Made by a program: the position numbers and the translations under genes | The notes under the pieces: generated by a model | Seen by the model: only the letters and a program-made list of their open reading frames with translations | Database searches by the model: none | Told to the model about the DNA's origin: nothing | Shown: positions 8,219 through 17,224 of the stretch, one piece after another | How the letters are laid out: the number at the start of each line of letters is the position of its first letter | Position numbering within the stretch: position 1 is the stretch's first letter | Origin: CANHVK01 sp044232905 | Lineage (GTDB): Bacteria > Bacteroidota > Bacteroidia > Flavobacteriales_D > Crocinitomicaceae | Assembly (NCBI GenBank): GCA_044232905.1 | Contig: JBIIKZ010000001.1 | Location: 216,264 to 280,263, forward strand | DNA length: 64,000 nucleotides | Direction of reading: 5' to 3'

Positions 8219-10051
8219 TCACATTTGATCTTCTATATCTAACTTATCTCCTCGTAACATACGTAAACGTTTTCGAGCTTCTACGACATACAGACTTCCT
8301 TTATATTGGAAAATTATTTTCTTATAATTTTCAATCGCTTTCTCCTTATTTCCCAAATGATTTTCGTAGATATCTCCCAACTGAAATAAAGCGTCATCTG
8401 CTAAAATATCTTCCGAATACGATTTGAGTAATTTTTCTAACAAAAGAATTGCTTCGTTCCAATTGCCCTGTTGCTGAAATGCTTGTGATTTGCGTAACAA
8501 TATTTCGTCTGCTAGTCCATGGTACGGAAAAGCAAGAAGAATCGAATCATATAATATAAATGCTTGATTATATTGATGTTGTTCCAATAATAAATCAGCT
8601 TGTGCAAATTGATGCATGGCGGTATAATTGCTATCTAAACCGTAGTTATCGGTAATTAATAAGGATAATTTCAAGGCATCGTTTGCAATCAATTTAGAGG
8701 TGGATTGTTTTAGAATATCCAATTGTGATTGTGCAAATTGAAAATCGCCATCGTAGTAAAAAACCCGAGCATTTTTAAACTTTGCTTCGAAGCCTATCGT
8801 TTCAAATTTATAATCACTATCGATTTGCATGTATAGTAAGGACGCTTCCCAAATTTCATTTTTTAAGACATAAAAATCGGCAAGTAACATTTTTATCTCT
8901 GAACTTTGAATTGCAGACAATCCTGGTAGCGCCATTATTTCTCGCAATAAGGTGATTGCTTCTTCAACTTGATTCGCATACAAACCTTGAATTTGCGCCA
9001 ATTCTTTCAAAATTGTAATCGTGTTGCGTGACTTCCCTAGTCTTTGCAAAGCATCTTTATAGTTGCTAATAATACTTTGAAGTGTGTCTTGGGGTAAATT
9101 TCTTTTTTCTATAACTTCCAGAAAATAGGTATGAAGCATTGCATTTTCACTCATAAAATGAAAGCCTTTGTCTTTTCCATTCTTTAACACGTACAAATAT
9201 CCTTTGCGCGCTAAAAGATACTCTTTATTTTGAGCAAACACATTCGCCAATTCATATACCCGATATCCCGAGTTACTTTCACGTTTATCTAACGCTTGCG
9301 CCTGCGTTAATGCAAGTGTAAATTGTTTGCGTTGTGTAAAATACCATTGCAACATTTCAGCATAAATCAAATCACTTGAACGTGATTGAGAACGATCAAT
9401 TAATTCTTCTTTTAGTAACTCGGAAACCGTATTATTCGCTTGTGTAAAATCAATCCGCTGTGCAATAGAAGTTTGTACTTGTTCTTTATATTCCGGATTG
9501 ACTTCTAATAAATCTAAATATTCCTCCAACATTTTTTCAGATTGATTCAATTGCGCATAAATATCTGCGAATTGCAAATGTAAAGGATAAGAATCACCCA
9601 AGTTTTTTCGTCCTTTCTCTAACACTTGAAGGGAAAGCTCTAATTTCCCTTTTTCTTTGAATGCTTTATATACATCTAGTACTTTAACACTGGAGGTTGT
9701 GTTTTCTTCGATAAGTCGCTGGTAAATCTTATTTGCAGCTTTAGAAGCTTCATGGGTTTCATAAAACTCCGCTAATAAAATAGGATAATCCACTGTATAT
9801 GGATCAAAATCCATCTGTTTTTTCAGCGCTTTTTCAGCGTCTTTATCTTTTTTTGTTTTTAGTAAGCACGTGTAATAGCGTAAAAAGGTAAACTTGCTAT
9901 TCTCTTTTTGAAATACCTGTTGGCAATAAGGAAGTGCTTTTTCAAAATCGCCACTAGAATAATAATACTGTGCTAGTTGCTGATCCGTACTCACTTGTGT
10001 CATCCCAGAAAACGCGAGGAGTAAAAACAAGAACAATATCCAAATGCGCAT
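8219..10051 (-). CDS. Secreted tetratricopeptide-repeat protein
   Basis: The 610-residue product has a cleavable signal peptide (MRIWILFLFLLLAFSGMTQ) and is otherwise helical repeats. TPR-like units are visible throughout: near the start (AQYYYSSGDFEKALPYCQQVF), near residue 170 (FADIYAQLNQSEKMLEEYLDLLEVNP), and most clearly at the C-terminus (SQAFQQQGNWNEAILLLEKLL, then DALFQLGDIYENHLGNKEKA). The last two resemble BamD/YbgF-type TPRs. It most likely acts as a periplasmic scaffold. It starts five bases after the upstream lipoprotein gene, so the two form an operon. The partner and process are unknown. Confidence 0.8.
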   Translation of the reverse strand: MRIWILFLFLLLAFSGMTQVSTDQQLAQYYYSSGDFEKALPYCQQVFQKENSKFTFLRYYTCLLKTKKDKDAEKALKKQMDFDPYTVDYPILLAEFYETHEASKAANKIYQRLIEENTTSSVKVLDVYKAFKEKGKLELSLQVLEKGRKNLGDSYPLHLQFADIYAQLNQSEKMLEEYLDLLEVNPEYKEQVQTSIAQRIDFTQANNTVSELLKEELIDRSQSRSSDLIYAEMLQWYFTQRKQFTLALTQAQALDKRESNSGYRVYELANVFAQNKEYLLARKGYLYVLKNGKDKGFHFMSENAMLHTYFLEVIEKRNLPQDTLQSIISNYKDALQRLGKSRNTITILKELAQIQGLYANQVEEAITLLREIMALPGLSAIQSSEIKMLLADFYVLKNEIWEASLLYMQIDSDYKFETIGFEAKFKNARVFYYDGDFQFAQSQLDILKQSTSKLIANDALKLSLLITDNYGLDSNYTAMHQFAQADLLLEQHQYNQAFILYDSILLAFPYHGLADEILLRKSQAFQQQGNWNEAILLLEKLLKSYSEDILADDALFQLGDIYENHLGNKEKAIENYKKIIFQYKGSLYVVEARKRLRMLRGDKLDIEDQM

Positions 10052-10056
10052 ACTAA

Positions 10057-10593
10057 CTATTTTAAAGACAATTCAGTAGCAAATTTTTCCACCGCATCTT
10101 TTACTTGTACATATGCACGAATATTTTCTTTTTGCAATTTGGTCATATCATCGATAATTTGTTGCAAGTTATCTACTTTATCCGTTTCAAAAGCAAGAAA
10201 TTTATTATAGTTAGCTCTGTCTCCATCGCCATTTTTTATATCGTTTGTAAGATTAGTGATGGAATTTTTTATTTTTTGCGAACCAAATAGAATTTTTTCT
10301 CCATAGGTTTCTACCAAATTCAAGTTTTTATAAATGCGATTATAGGCATCCAAGTTTTTCGCCATTTTAATCGAAAGGGTATCTTCTTCTATGTCAAATT
10401 TAACCCGGTATTTTAATTCTTTCATGGTATAAATCATCTCCGAAACGGTATCCTTTTTTAAGTTTTCATATTCACGTTGAATGTGATCTACTCGTTTATC
10501 TAAAATAGAAAGTTCTTCCAATTGCTGTTTTTTAGCCACATCGTGACAAGCAACTAATGAAAATGAGAAGATAAAAAAGATAAAAAATTTCAT
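10057..10593 (-). CDS. Putative coiled-coil lipoprotein
   Basis: The 178-residue protein has a signal peptide ending LVAC with Cys16 as the lipidation site. The mature part is almost wholly charged helix with heptad character (LEELSILDKRVDHIQREYENLKKD; later VDNLQQIIDDMTKLQKENIRAY), suggesting one or two coiled coils. It immediately precedes the secreted TPR gene with a five-base gap, so I infer a periplasmic complex of a membrane-anchored coiled-coil protein and a TPR scaffold. No family is recognised. No exact promoter box was found in the 143-base AT-rich upstream spacer (10594-10736). Confidence 0.72.
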   Translation of the reverse strand: MKFFIFFIFSFSLVACHDVAKKQQLEELSILDKRVDHIQREYENLKKDTVSEMIYTMKELKYRVKFDIEEDTLSIKMAKNLDAYNRIYKNLNLVETYGEKILFGSQKIKNSITNLTNDIKNGDGDRANYNKFLAFETDKVDNLQQIIDDMTKLQKENIRAYVQVKDAVEKFATELSLK

Positions 10594-10736
10594 GGGTGTA
10601 ACCTTAATATTTTATAATACGAAAATACGATATTAATTTTTCATTTTTTCATGGATCAAAAAGAAACAAAAAAATGTAGTGCAAAAATGTCAAAATAATA
10701 TCTATTAAGCTATTAGATATTGTATTACATTAAGAT

Positions 10737-12101
10737 TTATGCAAAAAGAGCTTTAAGTACCTCATCAATTCTACTACACATAACTAATTCAATCGTGTGA
10801 TTTTTTTGAGTAATTCCTTTGTTAAACGAAGAAATTATAATTTTTTCAAACCCTAACTTTTCCGCTTCTGAAATACGTTGTTCAATTCTATTGACCGGAC
10901 GGATTTCACCCGATAAACCAACTTCAGCAGACAAACAAATATTTTTGGGAACTGGTAAATCCGCATTGGAAGATAAAACAGAAGCAACTACGGCTAAATC
11001 AATCGCGGGATCATCTACGCGTATACCTCCGGCAATGTTTAAAAAGACATCTTTTGCGCCAAGTTTGAAACCGCAGCGTTTCTCCATAACTGCTAACAAC
11101 ATGTTTAATCGTCGCAAATCAAACCCTGTTGAAGAACGTTGTGGTGTTCCGTATGCTGCAGTGCTCACCAATGCTTGGACTTCAATTAACATTGGTCGGA
11201 GTCCTTCTAATGTGGAGGCAATGGATATTCCACTTAAAGAAGCATCCGTATTTGTAATCAAAATTTCTGATGGATTTTCTACCTGACGAAGTCCTGAACC
11301 AAGCATTTCATAAATACCTAATTCATTGGTGCTTCCAAATCTATTCTTGATTGTACGTAACAAACGATATACATGATTGCGGTCGCCTTCAAACTGTAGC
11401 ACCACATCTACCATGTGTTCTAATACTTTTGGTCCGGCTAAAGCACCTTCTTTCGTAATATGTCCGATTAAAAATACCGGAACTTCTGTTTGTTTGGCAT
11501 AGCGTAACAATTGGGCAGTACATTCACGCACTTGGGAAATACTTCCTGGAGAACTCTCAATATGCGAACTATATAAAGTTTGTATAGAGTCGATTACCAA
11601 TAATTGCGGTTTTATTTCCTCCGTTTGTAAAAAGATATTTTGAAGATTTGTTTCCGTTAGAATAAAGCATTCATTATTGTCAAGTCCTATACGTTCTGCA
11701 CGCATTTTTATTTGTTGCTCACTTTCTTCCCCTGAAACATACAGAATACGTAAGTTTTTTTCAGTCACTGCTAATTGAAGCATCAACGTAGATTTACCAA
11801 TTCCTGGTTCGCCGCCGAAAAGTATCAAGGAACCCGGAACTAAACCTTCGCCTAAAACACGGTTTAACTCTTTATCATGGAGGATAATACGAGATTCTAC
11901 TCGGTGTTCAATATCTTGTACCGCTTGGGGTTTGGCAGTTTTACCATTGCTTGTTGAAAATGCAACTACATTCGAATCATTGTTTCCTACAATTTCTTCT
12001 ACGAAGGTGTTCCATTCTGAACATGAAGGACATTTTCCTAACCATTTTGGAGTTTGGTGTCCACAATTTTGACAAAAAAATGCTGTTTTAATTTTAGCCA
12101 T
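10737..12101 (-). CDS. radA: DNA repair protein RadA
   Basis: RadA (Sms) is a RecA-like ATPase and branch-migration helicase that helps process recombination intermediates. Starting at the ATG ending at 12101 the product has 454 residues. A four-cysteine zinc finger is at Cys10, Cys13, Cys24 and Cys27, followed by Walker A GGEPGIGKSTL, the RadA signature KNRFG, and a C-terminal Lon-protease-like domain (FLNIAGGIRVDDPAIDLAV). An extension of two codons to 12107 would start on TTG and is rejected, because that codon lies inside a TAATTTTG promoter box and RadA normally begins MAK. Transcribed alone. Confidence 0.95.
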   Translation of the reverse strand: MAKIKTAFFCQNCGHQTPKWLGKCPSCSEWNTFVEEIVGNNDSNVVAFSTSNGKTAKPQAVQDIEHRVESRIILHDKELNRVLGEGLVPGSLILFGGEPGIGKSTLMLQLAVTEKNLRILYVSGEESEQQIKMRAERIGLDNNECFILTETNLQNIFLQTEEIKPQLLVIDSIQTLYSSHIESSPGSISQVRECTAQLLRYAKQTEVPVFLIGHITKEGALAGPKVLEHMVDVVLQFEGDRNHVYRLLRTIKNRFGSTNELGIYEMLGSGLRQVENPSEILITNTDASLSGISIASTLEGLRPMLIEVQALVSTAAYGTPQRSSTGFDLRRLNMLLAVMEKRCGFKLGAKDVFLNIAGGIRVDDPAIDLAVVASVLSSNADLPVPKNICLSAEVGLSGEIRPVNRIEQRISEAEKLGFEKIIISSFNKGITQKNHTIELVMCSRIDEVLKALFA

Positions 12102-12104
12102 ATT

Positions 12105-12112
12105 CAAAATTA
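12105..12112 (-). promoter_or_regulatory. Possible -7 box abutting the radA start
   Basis: The minus strand reads TAATTTTG, three bases before the radA ATG. If used, the transcript would begin at or within the start codon (leaderless). The rest of the 146-base spacer (12102-12247) is AT-rich and holds loose repeats of the aaagac/ttagac type. Confidence 0.3.
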
Positions 12113-12247
12113 AGACAAAAGACCATTAGACAATAGAACAAAGACTTAATTTTATACAAAATTGTATCTACGTAAATTTCTTCTTTTTCTATTGAATTCT
12201 AGGTTAATACACTAACTTAAAATTTATATACTAGATTTTAGTACTAT

Positions 12248-13045
12248 TTAAAGATAAGGAGAAACACTTAAATCACCATACCGCATCCCCAACTCCAATT
12301 TAGATTTCTCATTATTTACTAATTTCCCGGTACCTTCAGCGATAAATTGTGGAAGTTCAAATCCAAAAATTTTACAGGATTCAGTATAATAATCGTTGCG
12401 AGTTGGATGATTATCCGCACACGCATTTACAATTTTTCCCCAATAATTTTTTGCTAAAACATGTAAAATAATTTGAATGCTATCTTCTTGTTTTATTAAA
12501 TTAACCGATTGATTACCATTCGGAATGCCAATACGACCAGCAAAAAATTTCGCTGGGTGACGATTTGGACCAATAAGACCAGCCATGCGTATAATTGTTA
12601 AGCGATCTTGTAAATAAGTATGTAAGACTTGTTCCGCGTATGCAAGGTGATTGGTACTTGCATTTTCATCCCATGTGAAGGAGTCTTCTTTTGCATCCAC
12701 GATATACTCTGGATAAACACCTGTTGTACTTACAAAAATGAAATGTGTTTTTTCGCTAAATTGTTTTGCTGCAAACAATAAATGTTCGCCATATTCTCGT
12801 ACATGATTTACCTTACCTGGAGGGAAATTTAAAATACAATAAGCAGTATCCGTTACAATTTCTTCTACTAATACTGGGTTGTCTTCACGACTGTTCCAAT
12901 AAAATGCTTCTAAATTTGTTGATGCAAGTTGCGGGATTTTCTCCACATTACGGGTTGTTCCAACTACCTTATATCCTTGTTCTACAAGTTGCTGACCCAA
13001 AGGAGTACCAAGCCATCCGAAGCCTACGATTGCGATTTTAGTCAT
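12248..13045 (-). CDS. NAD(P)-binding epimerase/dehydratase-like protein (YeeZ-like)
   Basis: The 265-residue protein begins with an ADP-binding Rossmann motif, MTKIAIVGFGWLGTPLG, and contains the extended-SDR-type segment FIFVSTTGVYPE where the active-site Ser/Thr normally lies. The usual YxxxK is not well formed; HLAYAEQVLHTY occupies the position. This fits the YeeZ-like atypical SDR group, whose substrates are unknown. It overlaps the end of ppk1 by eight bases, so translation is probably coupled to ppk1. Nothing shows a polyphosphate role. Confidence 0.75.
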   Translation of the reverse strand: MTKIAIVGFGWLGTPLGQQLVEQGYKVVGTTRNVEKIPQLASTNLEAFYWNSREDNPVLVEEIVTDTAYCILNFPPGKVNHVREYGEHLLFAAKQFSEKTHFIFVSTTGVYPEYIVDAKEDSFTWDENASTNHLAYAEQVLHTYLQDRLTIIRMAGLIGPNRHPAKFFAGRIGIPNGNQSVNLIKQEDSIQIILHVLAKNYWGKIVNACADNHPTRNDYYTESCKIFGFELPQFIAEGTGKLVNNEKSKLELGMRYGDLSVSPYL

Positions 13046-15098
13046 TGGTTTCTTCTCCAGCCAACACTAATTGATTTTTATAGTATTCGTATAACGCCAT
13101 TTGCGAACGAACAGGATAATCCAAATCGTTGGTATGGTGTTTATTTTTTAATTTTTTATCTATCACGCGGGACTTTTGATTGTCCGACCATTGTAATCCA
13201 AAAATAGTTTGTAATTCATTTTGAAGAACTCGGTCATAAATTGGAGCGCCCACTTCAATACGTTTGTCTAAATTACGTTCCATCCAGTCAAAGGATGAAA
13301 TATAGTACAATGGACTTCCATTATTCTCAAAAATCATGAAGCGCGCATGTTCCAAGAAACGATCTACAACACTGATAGCCTCTATATTTTCACTCTGATT
13401 TTTAATACCTGGCACCAAACAACAAACACCACGAACGTTCAATTTAATTTTAACGCCCGCATTACTTGCTTGATATAATTTATCAATCATTTTAACATCT
13501 ACCAAGTTGTTGATTTTGATGCAAATGCCAGAAGGTAATCCTTTCTTAGCGTTCTCAATTTCAGCTTGAATAAGACTCGTAAGTTTACGACGATTATTGA
13601 AAGGAGAAACCAATAGGTTGCGATATACGCCTCTTTCAATGTTGTTTTCCATCACACGAAATACCTTTCTAACCTCCTGACAAATAGCAACATTACTAGT
13701 AAAATAACCAACATCTGAATAAATTTTAGCCGTTTTTTCATGGAAGTTACCAGTTCCAATAAATGCAATTATTTGTTCTTTTCCTCTAACCACACGTGTT
13801 ATTTTCAATAGTTTAGAATGCACTTTTAATCCTTGAACCCCATAAATTACACGCGCGCCTTGTTCTTTCATGCGTTCCGCCCAATACAAGTTGTTTTCCT
13901 CGTCGAATCGTGCTTGAATCTCAAAAATAACAACTACTTCCTTCCCATTATTAACGGCGTTTAATAACGCATTCATAATTTGGGAGTTATGTGCTACTCG
14001 GTATACATTTATTTTAATGGATTTTACGGTAGGATCAATAGCCGCTTCTCGAATTGTATCTACTACATAATCAAACTTTTGGTATGGAAAATGGAGTAGT
14101 ACATCTTTTTCAGCAAACGTATTTAAATAACTCTTGGTATGAATCAAATCTGGATGATCTAAAGCTGGTAATTTCTCATAAATCAATTCTTTTTTGCCAA
14201 AATCTGGAAAACCAGCGAAATCTTTAAAATTATGGTATCTACCCCCTGGTATTGCATTCAATCCTGCCTTTAAATTCAATGCTTTCAACAAATAATTTTT
14301 CAAATCAACAGGCATTTTAGCGTCGTAAACAAAACGTACAGGTTCTCCTTTTTTACGATTTTGCAAACTTGCCTCCATTTTTTCAATGAACGAAACCGAT
14401 AAATCGTCGTCTAGATTAAGTTCGGCATCTCTGGTAAATTTAAATGTAAAAGCCTCCATTTCTTTCACATCAAAAATGGTAAAAATCGAATCTAGGTGTA
14501 GACGAATAATATCATCTATTAATATAAAGAAAGACTTTTCTCCTTGTTGAATTTGATAAAAACGTTGGTACGTAGACGGAATTTGAATTAATGCGAAAAA
14601 TGCTTTTTTGGAATTTTCTTTTTCTAGGCGTACCGCCAAATAAATGTGCGTATCTCTTAATTTCGGGAAAGGTAATTTTGGATTTAGAATAATCGGAACT
14701 ATTTCGTGTTTTAATTCGGAATGAAAATAATTGGATAACTCCTCGCGGTGTTCATTTGTAAGATTTTTTTCTGTCAGTTGATATATATTCTTTTCCTTAA
14801 GCTCTAGTAATAAACCTTGATAACAAGATTCAAACATTTTTTGTTGGTTTAAAACCTCTTCCCGGATATCTTCTAGTAATTCAGCTGCAGTCCCATTGTA
14901 TCCTTGCACAGAATTTTTCTTAATGGAAATAATACGTTTAATATTTGCAACACGCACACGAAAGAACTCATCCATATTATTCGAATAAATTCCCAAAAAT
15001 CGCATACGTTCTACCAAGGGAACGTTTGGATCAATCGCTTCCTGTAAAACTCTTTCGTTAAAGGATAACCAACTTAATTCCCGATTTACTAACTCCAT
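13038..15098 (-). CDS. ppk1: Polyphosphate kinase 1
   Basis: PPK1 reversibly transfers the gamma phosphate of ATP to inorganic polyphosphate, at the membrane or in the cytoplasm. The 686-residue length is normal. The N-domain opens with NRELSWLSFNERVLQEA, a hallmark of the family. The autophosphorylated histidine is in LKVHSKLLKITR and the second catalytic histidine in RFLEHARFMIFENNG, so both PLD-type active-site halves are intact. The region FIGTGNFHEKTAKIYSDVGY is also conserved. The next gene overlaps its end by eight bases. No pstS, phoU or ppx gene is nearby. Confidence 0.95.
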   Translation of the reverse strand: MELVNRELSWLSFNERVLQEAIDPNVPLVERMRFLGIYSNNMDEFFRVRVANIKRIISIKKNSVQGYNGTAAELLEDIREEVLNQQKMFESCYQGLLLELKEKNIYQLTEKNLTNEHREELSNYFHSELKHEIVPIILNPKLPFPKLRDTHIYLAVRLEKENSKKAFFALIQIPSTYQRFYQIQQGEKSFFILIDDIIRLHLDSIFTIFDVKEMEAFTFKFTRDAELNLDDDLSVSFIEKMEASLQNRKKGEPVRFVYDAKMPVDLKNYLLKALNLKAGLNAIPGGRYHNFKDFAGFPDFGKKELIYEKLPALDHPDLIHTKSYLNTFAEKDVLLHFPYQKFDYVVDTIREAAIDPTVKSIKINVYRVAHNSQIMNALLNAVNNGKEVVVIFEIQARFDEENNLYWAERMKEQGARVIYGVQGLKVHSKLLKITRVVRGKEQIIAFIGTGNFHEKTAKIYSDVGYFTSNVAICQEVRKVFRVMENNIERGVYRNLLVSPFNNRRKLTSLIQAEIENAKKGLPSGICIKINNLVDVKMIDKLYQASNAGVKIKLNVRGVCCLVPGIKNQSENIEAISVVDRFLEHARFMIFENNGSPLYYISSFDWMERNLDKRIEVGAPIYDRVLQNELQTIFGLQWSDNQKSRVIDKKLKNKHHTNDLDYPVRSQMALYEYYKNQLVLAGEETND

Positions 15099-15124
15099 AA
15101 TTTAATTTCTAACAAGGATATACA

Positions 15125-15132
15125 CAAAAATA
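15125..15132 (-). promoter_or_regulatory. Predicted -7 box for ppk1
   Basis: The minus strand reads TATTTTTG, an exact TAnnTTTG match 26 bases before the ppk1 ATG, inside the 45-base ispD-ppk1 spacer. Confidence 0.4.
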
Positions 15133-15143
15133 ATAATTGATTA

Positions 15144-15794
15144 TTATTTGAATGTTAAATCTCCACGGGTTGTAATTTTAATATTCTCCACATTCCCTTC
15201 TACCAAAGATATTGTAAAACCAGCTTCCTCCACTAATGAAGCATCGTCTGTTATTCCTAAATGAAAAGGGAGTTTGTATGCTATTTCTAATAGACTTCTT
15301 TCAAATACTTGTGGTGTTTGCACACTGCGAAAATTTCTGCGAACCACTGCTTTGGATGTGCCGTCAGGTAATATTTGACGCAAAGACTCTGTAACTTCTA
15401 GTACTGGAATTCCTGAACCGTTTTTTTTGGCAGAGGCAAAACAACGTTGAATTGTCATCTGAGATACATTTGGTCTCACGCCATCATGTACAGCAATAAA
15501 ACTACCTGTCGCATGTTGTAACGCAAGTTGAATCGAATGATAACGTTCCTTTCCGCCAGAAATTAAGGTGTGTGGGACGCTGAATTGGTACTTGTCACAT
15601 AATTCTTGCCAATACGTTTTCCATTCTACCGGAAGAGTCACTAATAATTGTGCCGTTGCATCAAAGGTATAAAAACAAGCAATGGTTTGCATTAAAATTG
15701 GTGTTTCTCCTAACACCAAAAATTGCTTTGGAATATCGCCTCCCATTCTTTTGCCAGTTCCACCAGCTGTAATAATAATTGTGTTTTCGTACAT
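15144..15794 (-). CDS. ispD: 2-C-methyl-D-erythritol 4-phosphate cytidylyltransferase
   Basis: IspD makes CDP-methylerythritol from MEP and CTP, the third step of the non-mevalonate isoprenoid pathway. The nucleotide-binding signature is near the start (TAGGTGKRMGGDIPKQFL), with HDGVRP and the C-terminal EGNVENIKITTRGDL also present. I place the start at the ATG ending at 15794 (216 residues, MYENTIIITAGG). The longer frame to 15824 starts with TTG, and its first ten codons overlap a perfect terminator hairpin that ends the upstream gene. The family's usual length also fits. It precedes ppk1 by 45 bases on the same strand. Confidence 0.92.
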   Translation of the reverse strand: MYENTIIITAGGTGKRMGGDIPKQFLVLGETPILMQTIACFYTFDATAQLLVTLPVEWKTYWQELCDKYQFSVPHTLISGGKERYHSIQLALQHATGSFIAVHDGVRPNVSQMTIQRCFASAKKNGSGIPVLEVTESLRQILPDGTSKAVVRRNFRSVQTPQVFERSLLEIAYKLPFHLGITDDASLVEEAGFTISLVEGNVENIKITTRGDLTFK

Positions 15795-15798
15795 AGAT

Positions 15799-15827
15799 AA
15801 AAAAAAAGGTTGTCTAAAAGACAACCT
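15799..15827 (-). terminator. Rho-independent terminator of the 60-residue membrane protein gene
   Basis: On the minus strand AGGTTGTCT, a three-base loop and AGACAACCT form a perfect nine-pair stem followed by a run of eight or nine T. It lies between the small upstream gene and the ispD ATG. Confidence 0.88.
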
Positions 15828-15846
15828 AAAAGTATGTGTTTGAAAA

Positions 15847-16029
15847 TTATTTAATCTGATTTGGATTGTTTTCAGCCTCTTTATTGAAGTTTCTTTGGTA
15901 ATTCAACCAATAGAATAACCCAATAAAACCAAGTATTATACAAGAATAATTGAACACATTTCCAACTATATCATAAAATCCAAAAATGAATTGAAAAAAA
16001 TTTGCGATTCCGTACCAAAGTGCATTCAT
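15847..16029 (-). CDS. Small membrane protein, DUF6341-like
   Basis: The 60-residue protein MNALWYGIANFFQF... has an amphipathic start, one clear membrane span (about SCIILGFIGLFYWL) and a polar tail ending NNPNQIK. By eye it resembles the small DUF6341 proteins of flavobacteria, which I recall lying next to DUF6427 membrane proteins; here the divergent neighbour is DUF6427-like, which supports the call. Function unknown. It is transcribed alone and ends in a strong terminator. Confidence 0.6.
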   Translation of the reverse strand: MNALWYGIANFFQFIFGFYDIVGNVFNYSCIILGFIGLFYWLNYQRNFNKEAENNPNQIK

Positions 16030-16187
16030 AGTTTCTTAGTTTATGAGACAAAATAAGCAATTTCTTTTCAAATTATCAACAATTGAAACTTTTATTTTGA
16101 CATTAAGTTGAAAATAATCCAAGGAAGACTGCTAAAATCTAGCTGAGTCTCACCCAGTAAATTATAATAAATCTTATCTTCGCGTCA

Positions 16188-17144
16188 ATGACGCGCATTT
16201 TTTTAGGTAATCAAATCTATGTACTCTTGTTACTGCCCCTTTTAATAGGTGGTTATGTAGCACTAAATGAATTTACAGGATATTTTGAAATTTTACCCGA
16301 GATTAACCTCGGTTTTTGGGGGAGTTATTTCATCAAAAATCATTTTTGGATTAATTATTTAAGTCTCGGGTTAATTTTTCTAAATGCCATTTTAGCCAAT
16401 TTTCTATTCAATTCTAATGAATTTTATGATAGAAACAGTTACATAATTGCATTACTTTACGTTTTGTTTATGAGTTATTTTCATTCTTTCTATCAAATTG
16501 ATGGAGCGTTGATATCTCATACACTGCTGATTTTCTGTTTGTTTCTATTTTTTAGATTGCAAAATAATTCCGATGGTCGGAAAATAGCCTTTAATGGTTC
16601 TTTCCTACTTGGTGTTGCAGCTACGTTTAACCCACCATTTGTACTTTTCTTTCCAATTATTTGGTTTATGATAACTCGCATTCGTCCTTTTGTATTTAGG
16701 GAGGCTGCACTTGCATCGATTGGTTTTATTCTCCCAATTGGTTACGCTTGTGCATTTGTTTATTATTTTTTGCAAGATTTACATTGGAATTGGTACAAAT
16801 TATCCGAAAATTTCTTGCAAAACTACACCGTAGTTGGATCTACTGTGATCATTTTACTATTTATTGCACTTTTGAGTTTACTCAATTTAAGTTATAAAAC
16901 TTCTAAAAGTTCACTTCGATTCAAAAAATTATTAGCGATTTTAAAACTTGTTTTATTAGTAGGAATTATCATTGGTTGCTACGAATATTTCCACGATGGA
17001 AATATTGAATGGTTAAGCTTAGCTATCCTACCTCTCTGCTTTTTTTATCCTTTTTCCTTCTTTAATAAATCATCCCTATTACTAGCAAAAATATTATTTT
17101 ACACTTTGTTCATATTTTCACTTGCTAAATTTTTCATTAAATAA
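16188..17144 (+). CDS. Polytopic membrane protein, DUF6427-like
   Basis: The 318-residue protein is almost entirely hydrophobic, with about eight or nine predicted spans and short loops. It opens MTRIFLGNQIYVLLLLPLLIGGY and has the segment NNSDGRKIAFNGSFLLGVAATFNPPF between spans, which fits DUF6427 of flavobacteria as I remember it. No transport or catalytic motif is visible. It lies 158 bases from the divergent DUF6341-like gene and upstream of purQ-purD, which have their own promoter. A one-mismatch -7 box (TATCTTCG) precedes it at about 16175-16182. Confidence 0.65.
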   Translation: MTRIFLGNQIYVLLLLPLLIGGYVALNEFTGYFEILPEINLGFWGSYFIKNHFWINYLSLGLIFLNAILANFLFNSNEFYDRNSYIIALLYVLFMSYFHSFYQIDGALISHTLLIFCLFLFFRLQNNSDGRKIAFNGSFLLGVAATFNPPFVLFFPIIWFMITRIRPFVFREAALASIGFILPIGYACAFVYYFLQDLHWNWYKLSENFLQNYTVVGSTVIILLFIALLSLLNLSYKTSKSSLRFKKLLAILKLVLLVGIIIGCYEYFHDGNIEWLSLAILPLCFFYPFSFFNKSSLLLAKILFYTLFIFSLAKFFIK

Positions 17145-17165
17145 TTAACGTGCACGTGAAATGAC

Positions 17166-17173
17166 TACTTTTG
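17166..17173 (+). promoter_or_regulatory. Predicted -7 box for purQ-purD
   Basis: TACTTTTG is an exact TAnnTTTG match 51 bases upstream of the purQ ATG. The implied leader is about 48 bases and shows no obvious riboswitch fold. Confidence 0.5.
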
Positions 17174-17224
17174 TAAAGTAAAATTGCACAACAGCAAAAA
17201 AGTATAAAAAATAAAACGAAGCAA

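Noticed and set aside
10819..11286. 155-residue antisense frame inside radA
   Set aside because: Shadow of radA in a conserved coding region.
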